DNA of 64,000 nucleotides from Nonomuraea zeae (lineage in GTDB: Bacteria; Actinomycetota; Actinomycetes; Streptosporangiales; Streptosporangiaceae). A program made the translations under genes and the position numbers. The DNA is taken from the NCBI RefSeq assembly GCF_005889725.1, contig NZ_VCKX01000032.1, positions 1 through 64,000 of the forward strand, in the 5' to 3' direction. The notes under the pieces were generated by a model that was given only the letters and a program-made list of their open reading frames with translations, did no database searches and was not told the origin of the DNA. Below, piece by piece: positions 52,469 through 60,979 of the stretch; position 1 is the first letter of the stretch, and every line of letters begins with the position of its first letter.

Positions 52469-53419
52469 TCAGATCACCCGTCCAGACCGGAGCACGGTGA
52501 GCGCCGCTCCCCCAGCGAGCAGCGCGAGAGCGAGCCCGATCAGCCCGCCGGCGAGGGGCAGCGGCTCGTCGGAGACGGTGAGCCGCAGGTCGATCGTGTC
52601 GGCGATCCCGTCGAGCCGCGCGGTGTCGGAGGCGGGGTGGTAGCCGCCGCCGGTGGTCTGCGCGATCAAGGTGAGGGTGTCCTCTTCGAGCGAGGTCTGC
52701 AGGTGGTAGCCGTCGACCTTCACTGTCGCCCCGGCCGTGGTGCCGACCCCGACGGTGTGGATGTGGACGTTCGCCTGCTGGGCCAAGGTGGCGGCGCGTT
52801 CGACGTCCGGGCCCTGGTTCTGGCCGTCGGAGAAGATCACGATCGTCGCCGACGGCCAGTAGCCGATGTCGGGCGTGGTGCCGTCGCGGCCGAAGGCCAC
52901 CGGCTTGCCGATGATCGCCGACAGGGAGGCCGTGATGGCCGTCTCCAGCGAGGTGCCGCCGGTGATCTTCAGCCGGTCGATGGCCTTGAGCGCGACGGAG
53001 TGGTCGGCGTCGGGCCGTGCGGTGGTGAGCGCGCCCCGTTCGAACGCGACGACTCCGATGTCCACGCTGTCGGGCTGCGCCGCCACGAACGCGCGGGCCG
53101 CCCGCTGCGCGGCCGCCAGCCGGGTGGGCGCGACGTCGTCCGCCCCCATGCTGTTGGAGACGTCGATCGCGAGGATGACGGTGCCCGCGGTCCGCGGGAC
53201 CGGGACCATGGCCGCCGGCCCGGCGGTGGCGATCGCGAGCACCCCGACGCCGGCGATCGTCAGGCCGACTCCGAAGTACGCCCCGCGTCCCCCCGGCACG
53301 GCGACGCCGGCCGCGGTGAGCGCGGCGGCCCGGCGGCGGGCCGAGACGACGGCCGCCCAGGCGAGCGCCGCCGTGACGAGCAGTCCGGCGACCAGCAGGA
53401 GCGGCGAGTTCAGCGTCAT
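52469..53419 (-). CDS. VWA-domain membrane protein, paralogue in MoxR operon
   Basis: 316 residues from ATG 53419, with GGAGGAGG seven bases upstream; the much longer open frame upstream overlaps the DUF58 gene out of frame and is not real. SPLLLVAGLLVTAALAWAAV and LTIAGVGVLAIATAGPAA are membrane helices; VILAIDVSNSMGADDVAPTR is the MIDAS motif, IVIFSDGQNQGPD the second metal-site strand; LPLAGGLIGLALALLAGGAA is the C-terminal helix. Abuts the next VWA gene. Confidence 0.88.
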   Translation of the reverse strand: MTLNSPLLLVAGLLVTAALAWAAVVSARRRAAALTAAGVAVPGGRGAYFGVGLTIAGVGVLAIATAGPAAMVPVPRTAGTVILAIDVSNSMGADDVAPTRLAAAQRAARAFVAAQPDSVDIGVVAFERGALTTARPDADHSVALKAIDRLKITGGTSLETAITASLSAIIGKPVAFGRDGTTPDIGYWPSATIVIFSDGQNQGPDVERAATLAQQANVHIHTVGVGTTAGATVKVDGYHLQTSLEEDTLTLIAQTTGGGYHPASDTARLDGIADTIDLRLTVSDEPLPLAGGLIGLALALLAGGAALTVLRSGRVI

Positions 53420-53451
53420 GAGGCCTCCTCCATCGGCCTCGGCGACCTCGG

Positions 53452-54336
53452 TCATGGCGACCGGTCCCGGGTTCGGGCGACGACCTCGACGAGCGCCTCG
53501 GCCAGATCGCGGTCGGTGTCGATGCGGTGTACGGGCACCCCGGCCCGGCGCATGCCCGCCGTGACCCGGGCCTCGCGTTCGTCGACGGCGGCGCGGAAGC
53601 GTACCCGTAACAGCGGGTCGGCGGAGTCGACGACGAGCTGCTCGCCGGTCTCGGCGTCCTCGACCACGATCAGCCCGGCTTCGGGCAGCACGTCGTCGGC
53701 GGTGTCCACGATGCGCAGGGCGACCACCTCGTGCCGCCGGGCCAGGCGCTGGAGCGAGCGTTCCCAGTCGCCGTCGCCGATGAAGTCCGACAGCACGACG
53801 ACGAGCGCGCGGCGGCGCGCGAGCCGTCCGGCCGCGTCGAGCATCTCCGCCAGGTCGGTGGTGGCGCCGCCGCGCGCCTCGGCGGTGCGTTCCAGCTCCG
53901 CGCCGATCCGCAGCGCGTGCCGCCTGGAGGTGCCGGGCGGCACGACGCGCAGCATCCCGCTGTCGAACAGCAGGGCGCCGACCCGGTTGCCGCCCCGCCC
54001 GAACAGCCGGGCGAGGGTGAGCGCGAGCTCGGCGAGCACGTCGTGCTTGCCGCGCCCCGGCCGGCCGGCCGCCATCGACGCCGAGCGGTCGAGCACGAGC
54101 CACACCGTCAGCTCGCGGTCCTCGGTGAACACGCGCAGGTGCGGCTCGTCCAGGCGCGCGGTCACATTCCAGTCGATGTGCCGGGCGTCGTCGCCGTCGC
54201 TGTAGGGGCGCAACCCGGTGAAGTCGATCCCGGAGCCGCGGTGCACGGTGCGGTGGGCGCCCTGGAGCCGGCCGTCCAGCCTGCGGACGACCTTCCACTC
54301 CAGGCGGAGCAGGAGCCTCTCGGGGGCGGTGGTCAT
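53452..54336 (-). CDS. DUF58 protein of MoxR operon
   Basis: 294 residues. GSGIDFTGLRPYSDGDDARHIDWNVTAR is described by its key part DFTGLRPYSDGDDARHIDWN, the DUF58 signature; VWLVLDRSASMAAGRPGRGK is a VWA-like metal site. ATG 54336 lies six bases after the MoxR stop. Standard partner of MoxR AAA+ ATPases. Confidence 0.92.
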   Translation of the reverse strand: MTTAPERLLLRLEWKVVRRLDGRLQGAHRTVHRGSGIDFTGLRPYSDGDDARHIDWNVTARLDEPHLRVFTEDRELTVWLVLDRSASMAAGRPGRGKHDVLAELALTLARLFGRGGNRVGALLFDSGMLRVVPPGTSRRHALRIGAELERTAEARGGATTDLAEMLDAAGRLARRRALVVVLSDFIGDGDWERSLQRLARRHEVVALRIVDTADDVLPEAGLIVVEDAETGEQLVVDSADPLLRVRFRAAVDEREARVTAGMRRAGVPVHRIDTDRDLAEALVEVVARTRDRSP

Positions 54337-54342
54337 GCCGGC

Positions 54343-55332
54343 TCAGCGGTTCTGCAGGACGACGTCGGGCGCCCGGACGGCCCCGAGCACCCTGCTGATG
54401 ATCGTGTCGGGGTCGATGTCGTCCGCGAGGGCCTCGTACGAGAGCACGAGGCGGTGGCGCAGCACGTCGAGCGCGAGCTCGGACAGGTCGTGCGGCAGGA
54501 CGTAGTCGCGTCCGCGCAGGAACGCCAGCGCCCGGGCGCCCGTGACGAGCGCGATGGACGCCCGCGGGCTGGCCCCGTAGGTGACATATCGTTCCAGCTC
54601 GCCGAGCCCGGCCGTCGCGGGAGAACGGGTCACGGTGACCAGCCGGACCGCGTAGTCGACGATCGCCGGATCGACGTACACCTCCCGAGCGCGGGCCCGC
54701 ATCGCGATCAGGCCCTCGGCCGTCACCATCGGCTGCGGCGACTCCGGCGGACGCAGCGCCCTGGCGACGATCGCCTGCTCCTCGGCCTGCGACGGATAGT
54801 CGACGACCACCTTCATCATGAAACGGTCGACCTGCGCCTCGGGCAGCGGGTAGGTGCCCTCCGACTCGATCGGGTTCTCCGTCGCCATGACCAGGAACGG
54901 CTCGGGCACCCGGAACGTCTCGCGTCCGATGGTCACCTGATGCTCCTGCATCACCTCCAGCAGGGCGCTCTGCACCTTGGCGGGGGCGCGGTTGATCTCG
55001 TCGGCCAGCAGCAGGTTCGCGAACACCGGGCCGAGCTCGGTCTTGAACTCCCCGGAGTGCTGGTGGTAGACCCGCGTGCCCACGAGGTCGGCCGGAACCA
55101 GGTCGGGGGTGAACTGGACGCGCTGGAAACTCCCGGCGATCGCGGCGGCCAGCGACCGCACCGCGAGCGTCTTGGCCAGGCCCGGCACGCCCTCGACGAG
55201 CAGGTGGCCGTCGGCGATCAGCGCGACGGCCATGCGCTCCAGCAGGATGTCCTGACCGACGATCGTGCGTTTGACCTCGAACAGCACCTGTTCGAGCGGA
55301 TGAGCCGACTCGGGGGACTTGGTCGGGGTCAT
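54343..55332 (-). CDS. MoxR-family AAA+ ATPase
   Basis: 329 residues from ATG 55332 with AAGGA upstream (a TTG at 55356 would add eight residues). VEGVPGLAKTLAVRSLA (Walker A), LLLADEINRAPAKVQSALLE (Walker B), VMATENPIESEGTYPLPEAQ (sensor 1) and YGASPRASIALVTGARALA (sensor 2) are exactly as in MoxR. Acts with DUF58 and VWA proteins encoded next; substrate unknown. Confidence 0.94.
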   Translation of the reverse strand: MTPTKSPESAHPLEQVLFEVKRTIVGQDILLERMAVALIADGHLLVEGVPGLAKTLAVRSLAAAIAGSFQRVQFTPDLVPADLVGTRVYHQHSGEFKTELGPVFANLLLADEINRAPAKVQSALLEVMQEHQVTIGRETFRVPEPFLVMATENPIESEGTYPLPEAQVDRFMMKVVVDYPSQAEEQAIVARALRPPESPQPMVTAEGLIAMRARAREVYVDPAIVDYAVRLVTVTRSPATAGLGELERYVTYGASPRASIALVTGARALAFLRGRDYVLPHDLSELALDVLRHRLVLSYEALADDIDPDTIISRVLGAVRAPDVVLQNR

Positions 55333-55352
55333 GTGGACTTCCTTCTCGTCGG

Positions 55353-56165
55353 TCAAATCAGGGGTCCATCGCCCGGCGGGCCGTCGCCTTCGGCACCGCC
55401 CAGGGCCACGCCGATCGGCACCGCGAACGCGATGCCGGCGAACGCCTCGTCGCCTCCCGGGTCGGCGATCGAGACGACGATGCCGATGACCAGGCCGCGA
55501 GCGTCCAGGAGCGGACCGCCGGAGCTGCCCGGGTTCACGGAGGCGTCGAACTGGATGAGCCCGCCCAGGTCGCCGTCCTTGGAGGTCCGGTCGGCGGTCC
55601 GGTTCAGGCCCGACACGACGCCGGTGGAGACGCTGTAGGTCAGTCCCAGCGGGTTGCCGATCGCCACGACGGGCGCGCCCACGGCCACGCCGCCGCCGAG
55701 CGTCGCCGGGACGAGGATCTCCGGCAGCTTCGCGGGCTTGAGCGTCGCGACGTCGCGTTTCGGGTTCGACGACGAGACCACGGCCTTCGCCTTGGTGCCG
55801 TCGGCGAACGTGAGGTTCACGTTCTTCGTGCCTTTGATGACGTGGTGCGCGGTCAGGATCGTGCCGTCCTCGGCCGCGATCACCCCGGTCCCGAACGACT
55901 TCCCGGCCTGGATGACCACCACCGACGGCCCGACCCTCTTGAAGACGTCGGGCACGGTGAGCGTCGCGCTGGGCGTCGGTGTCGGGCTCGGTCTGGGCGC
56001 GGCCGCTCCGCCGCTCCCGCCGCTGCTCCCCAGCCAGTACGCCAGCGCCGCCACGACGACGAGCGCGCCACCACCGGCGACGAAGCGCCGAGCCTTGCTC
56101 CCGGCCACGGCTCCCTGAGCTTCCTGAGCCTCGGCCGCACCGGCGTCCTGCGGCACGCGCTCCAT
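55353..56165 (-). CDS. Membrane-anchored trypsin-like serine protease (S1C, DegP/HtrA-like)
   Basis: 270 residues. One N-terminal transmembrane helix (FVAGGGALVVVAALAYWLG), a Pro/Ser/Thr linker, then a chymotrypsin fold with His in LTAHHVIKG, Asp in NPKRDVATL and Ser in SVNPGSSGGPLL. No PDZ domain follows, so it is shorter than HtrA. Faces the exterior. It precedes the MoxR operon by 20 bases and is probably co-transcribed. Confidence 0.9.
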   Translation of the reverse strand: MERVPQDAGAAEAQEAQGAVAGSKARRFVAGGGALVVVAALAYWLGSSGGSGGAAAPRPSPTPTPSATLTVPDVFKRVGPSVVVIQAGKSFGTGVIAAEDGTILTAHHVIKGTKNVNLTFADGTKAKAVVSSSNPKRDVATLKPAKLPEILVPATLGGGVAVGAPVVAIGNPLGLTYSVSTGVVSGLNRTADRTSKDGDLGGLIQFDASVNPGSSGGPLLDARGLVIGIVVSIADPGGDEAFAGIAFAVPIGVALGGAEGDGPPGDGPLI

Positions 56166-56244
56166 TGCCCCATAGTCATAAATCCCAGTCGAAAGTGCTA
56201 CAAACTTCGCCTGAGAACTTCATGAGAACCGGTCGCCGCAGCCG

Positions 56245-57048
56245 TCAGCCTCTCGGGCCGAAGGCCGTCATGAGGACGTGCACGGCGATGAGCACGACGA
56301 TCCAGACCATGGCGCGCCTGGTCGGCGGGGGGCCGCCGCGCAGCAGCGAGATGCCCAGGGGGATGAAGGCGAGGCATAGGCCGCCGACGGCGATGAAGGA
56401 CTGCGGTTCGGTGCCTTTGAGCGTCCCGAGCGCGAGCGCCGACATCAGGCCGAGCGCGATCGAGCGGCCCAGCCCCAGGGCGCCGGAGCGGTAGGCGCCG
56501 ACGGCCAGCACGACCCAGCCGAAGAAGGCCGGTCCGGAAATGGCCCTGAACGGATGCCAGACCGTGTCCCGCCATGCCGTGTAGTAGCCGTCGATGCCGT
56601 TGAGCATCGTCTGCAGGCCGAGGCTGTCGGTCAGGTGGAAGGCCAGGTGATCGGTGCCGAACTGGAAGGTTCGGGTGAACAGGCCGACGATCACCAGGCA
56701 GCCGCCCCACAGTCCCCACAGCGGGCTGGTGACGGCGATCCGCTGCGCCAGCGTCATGACCGCCGGCCACAGCAGGATGAAACCGGCGGCGAAGCAGACG
56801 TAGGCGGCGGTGATGAGGGTGGGGTGCTGGGTGTAGGCGACGAGTTGATAAGGGACGAAGTAGTAGAACGGGGAGCGGAGGATGGTCCCGGTCATGATCA
56901 GGGCTGGGCCGCCGATCAGGGAGACGGCGCTCACCCATCGTCCGGGGAACGGGGGTTGCCGGCCCAGGTTGGCCGCGGTGTTGGCGGCTTGCCGGTCGGC
57001 GGCGGCTTGTCGCCATCGCGTGATTCGCCCGCCGAGATCAATACGCAT
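56245..57048 (-). CDS. Multi-pass membrane protein of unknown function
   Basis: 267 residues from ATG 57048 (the open frame upstream runs into repeat-rich DNA). About seven hydrophobic helices (AVSLIGGPALIMTGTILR, LITAAYVCFAAGFILLWPAV, GLWGGCLVIVGLFTRTF, GPAFFGWVVLAVGAY, RAMVWIVVLIAVHVLM). Polar loop DSLGLQTMLNGIDGYYTAWR. I do not recognise a family. Divergent to the two-component system, which could regulate it. Confidence 0.7.
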   Translation of the reverse strand: MRIDLGGRITRWRQAAADRQAANTAANLGRQPPFPGRWVSAVSLIGGPALIMTGTILRSPFYYFVPYQLVAYTQHPTLITAAYVCFAAGFILLWPAVMTLAQRIAVTSPLWGLWGGCLVIVGLFTRTFQFGTDHLAFHLTDSLGLQTMLNGIDGYYTAWRDTVWHPFRAISGPAFFGWVVLAVGAYRSGALGLGRSIALGLMSALALGTLKGTEPQSFIAVGGLCLAFIPLGISLLRGGPPPTRRAMVWIVVLIAVHVLMTAFGPRG

Positions 57049-57380
57049 GAGTTCCCGCCCGTCTGTTCGGTGTCGGCTTGTAGGTGCTGGCTTGTCGGTG
57101 CCGACCTGTCGGTTAGTGCTGGGCTTGCCGGCGCCGTCGCGGCACGGCACCGCACGGCATGGCGCGGCGCGGCACGGTGTGCCGGACGCGGCATGGTGTG
57201 CCGGACGCACCAGCATGGTGCTGGGCGCATCAGCATGGTGCTGGACGGGACGAGGGCGGCGCGTCTGGCTCGGGTCGCATCTTGGCGGCAGACCCCGACC
57301 AGGCCGTACGACCTCAGTCGAACGCGGATGTCTAACCGTGGTCTGATGCCGGTGATCAAGCGAGGCGATAACTTCTTGCC
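57049..57380. repeat. Intergenic region with imperfect short repeats
   Basis: Between about 57135 and 57245 related units recur: GGCATGGTGTGCCGGACGC twice and AGCATGGTGCTGG twice, plus GCACGGC units. They lie between divergent promoters. No gene. Could be regulator-binding or simple slippage. Confidence 0.5.
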
Positions 57381-58580
57381 ATGAAGTGGGCTCGGCGGCT
57401 CGACGGCAAGGGCGTTGCCGACGCGGCAGTGGCGATCATCGTGGCGCTGCTCATCGGCTACGCCATCGTCGATCCGCCGGGGCCGTCGTCGCCATGGCCC
57501 GCCTGGTCGGCCTGGCCGGTGGCGGCCGTGGTGAGCTTCCCGGTCGCCGTCCGGCGGTGCCGGCCGCGGGTCATGCTCGCTCTCGCGTGCGCCGCAGCCG
57601 TGCTGGCGACCGTGGCCGGTGCCGTCGCGGCGGGCATGATCTGGCTGACTTTCGTGCCGACCGTGCTGGTGCTGTACACGGCGGCCGCCACCGCCTCGGC
57701 CGCGTGGTCGGCGGCGGGCCTGGCGGCCTGCGCGGCCGCCGCGGTGTCGGCGATCCTGATCTTCTACGACAAGGTGCTCCCCGGCCTCACCCCCGCGGCC
57801 ACCCCCAGCGAGCTACCGCCGCACTGGCCGGTGGAGATCGGTGCGATCTGCCTGCTCCTGGCCACCGGATGGGCCGTCGGGACGGCCGTCCGCTGGAAGC
57901 GGGACACGACCGCCCGCCTCGTCCGCCACCTCTCCGAGGCCGCGGTGGCCGACGAGCGCCGGCGCATCGCCCGCGAGCTGCACGACGTGATCGGCCACAG
58001 CATGAGCCTGATCGCGGTCAAGGCCACCGTGGCCAACCATGTCGCCGACGCCCGCCCGCAGGAGGTACGCGCCGCGCTCACCGTCATCGAGCAGACCAGC
58101 CGCAGCACGCTCACCGAGATCCACCGAGTGCTCGGCCTCCTGCGGTCCGACGGCGATCTGCAGGAGGCCAATGTGCCCGTTCCCGGCATGGCCGACCTGC
58201 CCGAGCTGGCTTCCGACGCCCGCTCGGCGGGGATCGAGGTGGACCTGACCGTCCGCGAGGAGGCTGCGCCGCCTCCCGCGGTCGCGGTGTCGGTCTACCG
58301 GATCGTGCAACAGGCCCTGACCAACGTCATCACCCACGCGGGGCCCACCCGCTGCTCGGTCACCGTGGACATCGACGGGCGGGCAGCCGTGATCGAGGTC
58401 GTAGACGACGGTCCTCGCCACGGCCGGCCGCCGCGAGCGGACCGCAACGGACACGGCCTGATCGGCATGCGCGAACGGGCCAAGCTGTACGGCGGTACGT
58501 TCAGCGCGGGATCCCGGCCCGAAGGAGGCTTTCGCGTGGCGGCCCGGCTGCCCTACGACCCGAACGGCGCAATGCCATGA
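57381..58580 (+). CDS. Sensor histidine kinase, NarL/DesK type (HisKA_3)
   Basis: 399 residues. Five to six N-terminal helices (AAVAIIVALLIGYAIV, MLALACAAAVLATVAGAV and others), then the HisKA_3 box RRRIARELHDVIGHSMSLIA with the phosphorylated His, and a HATPase domain (VSVYRIVQQALTNVITHAG, VVDDGP, GHGLIGMRERAKLYGG). Its stop overlaps the regulator start (ATGA). Signal unknown. Confidence 0.93.
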   Translation: MKWARRLDGKGVADAAVAIIVALLIGYAIVDPPGPSSPWPAWSAWPVAAVVSFPVAVRRCRPRVMLALACAAAVLATVAGAVAAGMIWLTFVPTVLVLYTAAATASAAWSAAGLAACAAAAVSAILIFYDKVLPGLTPAATPSELPPHWPVEIGAICLLLATGWAVGTAVRWKRDTTARLVRHLSEAAVADERRRIARELHDVIGHSMSLIAVKATVANHVADARPQEVRAALTVIEQTSRSTLTEIHRVLGLLRSDGDLQEANVPVPGMADLPELASDARSAGIEVDLTVREEAAPPPAVAVSVYRIVQQALTNVITHAGPTRCSVTVDIDGRAAVIEVVDDGPRHGRPPRADRNGHGLIGMRERAKLYGGTFSAGSRPEGGFRVAARLPYDPNGAMP

Positions 58581-59341
58581 CCCCCGACACCACCCCGCAC
58601 GATCCGTCTCCGCACGATCGGTCTCCGCACAATCCACCCCCGCACGATCAACCTCGGCACGATCCGCCTCCGCCCATCCGGGTCCTGCTCGCCGAGGACC
58701 AGGTCCTGGTACGCGACAGCCTCAAGGTCCTCATCGACAGCGCACCGGGGCTGACCACCGTGGGCGAGGCGGGCACCGGCACCGAAGCCGTGCTCCTGAC
58801 CGGCCGGCAGCGACCGGACGTCGTCCTCATGGACGTGCGGATGCCGGAAATGGACGGCATCGAGGCAAGCAGACGCATCTGCGCCGACCCCGCCAATGCC
58901 GGCACCCGCGTACTGATCCTCACCACGTTCGATCAGGACGAATACGTCTACGCGTCGCTCAGGGCCGGCGCGAGCGGCTTCCTGCTCAAGAGCGCCACGG
59001 CGACCGAGCTCCTGGCCGCCATCCACGTCGTCGCCTCCGGCGAAGCGCTGCTCGCACCCACCGTCACCCGCCGGCTCATCGCCGACTTCCTGCGCAGCCC
59101 GCACCCCACTCCGGTCGTGCGAGACCTCGGCACCATCACCCAGCGCGAGCGCGAGGTGCTCACCCACATCGGCCAGGGAAAGTCCAACTCCGAGATCGCC
59201 GAGCACCTCCATCTCACCGTGGGCACGGTCAAGACGCACATCAGCCGTCTCCTGGCCAAACTGCACGCCCGCGACCGAGCTCAGCTCGTTATCGCGGCCT
59301 ACGAAGGCGGGCTGATCACCATCCCGGACGGCCGCCGGTGA
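58577..59341 (+). CDS. NarL-family response regulator with His/Pro-rich N-terminal repeat
   Basis: 254 residues. Residues 7-31 are five PHDxx-type repeats. The receiver domain starts at RVLLAEDQVLVRDSLKVLID, with phosphoacceptor Asp in VVLMDVRMPEMDGIEA and Lys in FLLKSATATELL; the LuxR helix-turn-helix is TQREREVLTHIGQGKSNSEI and LHLTVGTVKTHISRLLAKL. Coupled to the kinase gene. The repeat extension is unusual for the family. Confidence 0.93.
   Translation: MTPDTTPHDPSPHDRSPHNPPPHDQPRHDPPPPIRVLLAEDQVLVRDSLKVLIDSAPGLTTVGEAGTGTEAVLLTGRQRPDVVLMDVRMPEMDGIEASRRICADPANAGTRVLILTTFDQDEYVYASLRAGASGFLLKSATATELLAAIHVVASGEALLAPTVTRRLIADFLRSPHPTPVVRDLGTITQREREVLTHIGQGKSNSEIAEHLHLTVGTVKTHISRLLAKLHARDRAQLVIAAYEGGLITIPDGRR
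58595..58669 (+). repeat. Five 15-bp tandem repeats encoding PHD-type motifs
   Basis: Units CCGCACGATCCGTCT, CCGCACGATCGGTCT, CCGCACAATCCACCC, CCGCACGATCAACCT and CGGCACGATCCGCCT stand in tandem and in frame at the start of the response-regulator gene. Confidence 0.9.
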
Positions 59342-59356
59342 CCAACCGGCCCCCTC

Positions 59357-59780
59357 TTCAATGCAAATACGATGCGGAAAGGTCCGGACCCAGGCATCCA
59401 TGCAGATGCCGCCGGGAGCGGACCTCCAGCCTGCGTAACACGTTCCGCAGCCACCGTGCGCGGGCTGAGGAACAGTCGCGTGGCGATCTCATTGGAGGTG
59501 GCTCCGGTGGCGGCCAGTCGCGCGACGTTCCTCGTGGGGGTGAGCTGGTTGCCGGGCGGGCGACTGCGGCGCAGCCATGCGCCGTACAGGAGTGGGCTAT
59601 GACGAGGTAGGGCACGAGCGCGCTGGACGAAAGGTGCTCGACGGCCTCCTGGTAATCGTCCTCCCGGCCAAGCACCAAAGCTCGTGAACTGGCCGCGATT
59701 CCAAGACCGGTGGGCGTACCGCTCGCGCCCGTGTGTTGGGGACAGAGCGTGCCCACGCCGTCTTATGAAGGCTCGCACGG
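59357..59780 (-). pseudogene. Remnant of a LuxR-type (large ATP-binding) regulator, C-terminal end
   Basis: Minus-strand frames give GLGIAASSRALVLGREDDYQ, EAVEHLSSSALVPYLVIAH, YGAWLRRSR, then QLTPTRNVARLAATGATSNE, IATRLFLSPRTV and, after a frame change, LRNVLRRLEVRSRRHL. This is the C-terminal tetratricopeptide end and LuxR helix-turn-helix of large actinobacterial regulators, with an internal deletion before the LTP motif and at least two shifts. Confidence 0.7.
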
Positions 59781-60034
59781 TGACGACTCATGAGCTCCCG
59801 CCCCAGCTCCGACGTCCGCCTATGTGGCGGATCGGATCAGCCGGGTGTTGATGGCGGTGAACGCGCTGGCCAATGGGTTAACCAGGGTGGCGAGCAGCGA
59901 TGACACGCATCAGCTGACGGAGACGTGGCGCACGCGTGGGCTTTGGAGGGCCCTGCTCGCGGATCGTTCTCATCGTTGATCTCGTGCCTACCGGCGAACC
60001 CTCGTCGTGAAACCGAGTGGCGGTGCGGCCTCGG

Positions 60035-60274
60035 TCAGAGGGCGGTTCCGCCTCGGGCCCGTCTGTGCAATTCGCGCCACGCCGGGCTGGAGGCGATCGT
60101 CTCCGTCGCCTCCGCCAGCGAGCAGCCCACCAGGTCGATGATCGCGCGGATGCAGTCGACCGGCGTGAACCCATTCGTTTTCATGGACTCGATCAGCACG
60201 TCGACATCGACGCCCGCGTCCAATTCCCTTTTCGCGTTCGCGAGGAATTCGGCATGCTGTTCCTTGGAGAGCAT
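60035..60274 (-). CDS. Small immunity-type protein
   Basis: 79 residues. ATG 60274 with GAAGAGA upstream. ANAKRELDAGVDVDVLIESM, GFTPVDCIRAIIDLVGCSLA, EATETIASSPAWREL resembles small actinobacterial proteins with a ribosomal L7/L12 C-terminal-like pattern (signature near the end: L.EA......SPAW), often found next to polymorphic toxins. It follows the broken HINT-toxin gene on the same strand, so it is probably an immunity gene that survived its toxin. Confidence 0.65.
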   Translation of the reverse strand: MLSKEQHAEFLANAKRELDAGVDVDVLIESMKTNGFTPVDCIRAIIDLVGCSLAEATETIASSPAWRELHRRARGGTAL

Positions 60275-60371
60275 TCTCTTCGCCTAGCTGTCTGCGCCCG
60301 GCACCTTGAAGTGGAGATCCGGCCGGTGTCCGATCGGGCCGGTGACGCGTATTCCGCTGATACGCAGGGCC

Positions 60372-60915
60372 TAGAACCCCTGAGCGCCCAGAGCCGGGAG
60401 AAGGACCCTGCGCACTTCACGGAGCAAAATGGCCGTGCCTCCCGACCCGCGCAATCCGCGTGACATTTCATCGTCGTGCCGAAAATCGCGATGTCCGACA
60501 AGGCCTCCTGCCCGTCTTCAATGCTCACCATCGCCAAGATCTCGAGCTTGCCCTGAGGTGTATCGATGGTGTGGTCCAGCATCTTGCCATGGGCGAGGTT
60601 GTCGATGCCGCAGAGATCGTCGTTGTGAACGAGTACGTCGGCGCTTCCCAGGGCCACGTGGTAGGTGGAGGCACCGGCGACATCGAGGTTGTAGACATGC
60701 TGGTCGATGCCTGAGCTCCTGACGATGGCGCTCACCTGCACGTCCGTGCCGGCGCTTGTACGCAGCCACGAGCCCGCCCGCAAATCCCCGCCTCGACCCA
60801 TGCCCGCTGGTCCGGCGCTCAGAAGGGATGTTCGCTGGCGGCGACGACCACACCGACGTCGTCGCCGCGATCGCCGTCCGTGTCGACCGTGATCTGGACG
60901 AGATTTTGGCAGGGC
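60372..60915 (-). pseudogene. Decayed HINT-domain toxin C-terminus
   Basis: Read on the minus strand: CQNLVQITVDTDGDRGDDVG, VVVAASEHPF, stop where Trp is expected, then after a one-base loss GDLRAGSWLRTSAGTDVQVS and DQHVYNLDVAGASTYHVALG with ADVLVHND, the C-terminal half of a pretoxin HINT domain ending in VHN. The toxin part follows (LAHGKMLDHTIDTPQGKLEI, EDGQEALSDIAIFGTTMKCH) and, after another shift, ends TAILLREVRRVLLPALGAQG at 60372. Three lesions make it inactive. The toxin fold is unknown to me. Confidence 0.7.
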
Positions 60916-60979
60916 AGGTCCCATACGCGGCCCCACCCCGTCGTCGGCGGCCAGGGTCAGGCCGTCCCCCGCCGACACG

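Noticed and set aside
57135-57245. CRISPR-like repeats
   Set aside because: Units are short, imperfect and nearly adjacent, with no spacers of constant length and no cas gene. The same holds for 61337-61420 and 62563-62632.
57386-59341. Single 651-codon frame covering kinase and regulator
   Set aside because: Its first two thirds are out of frame with the kinase; only the last third from 58577 is the real response regulator.
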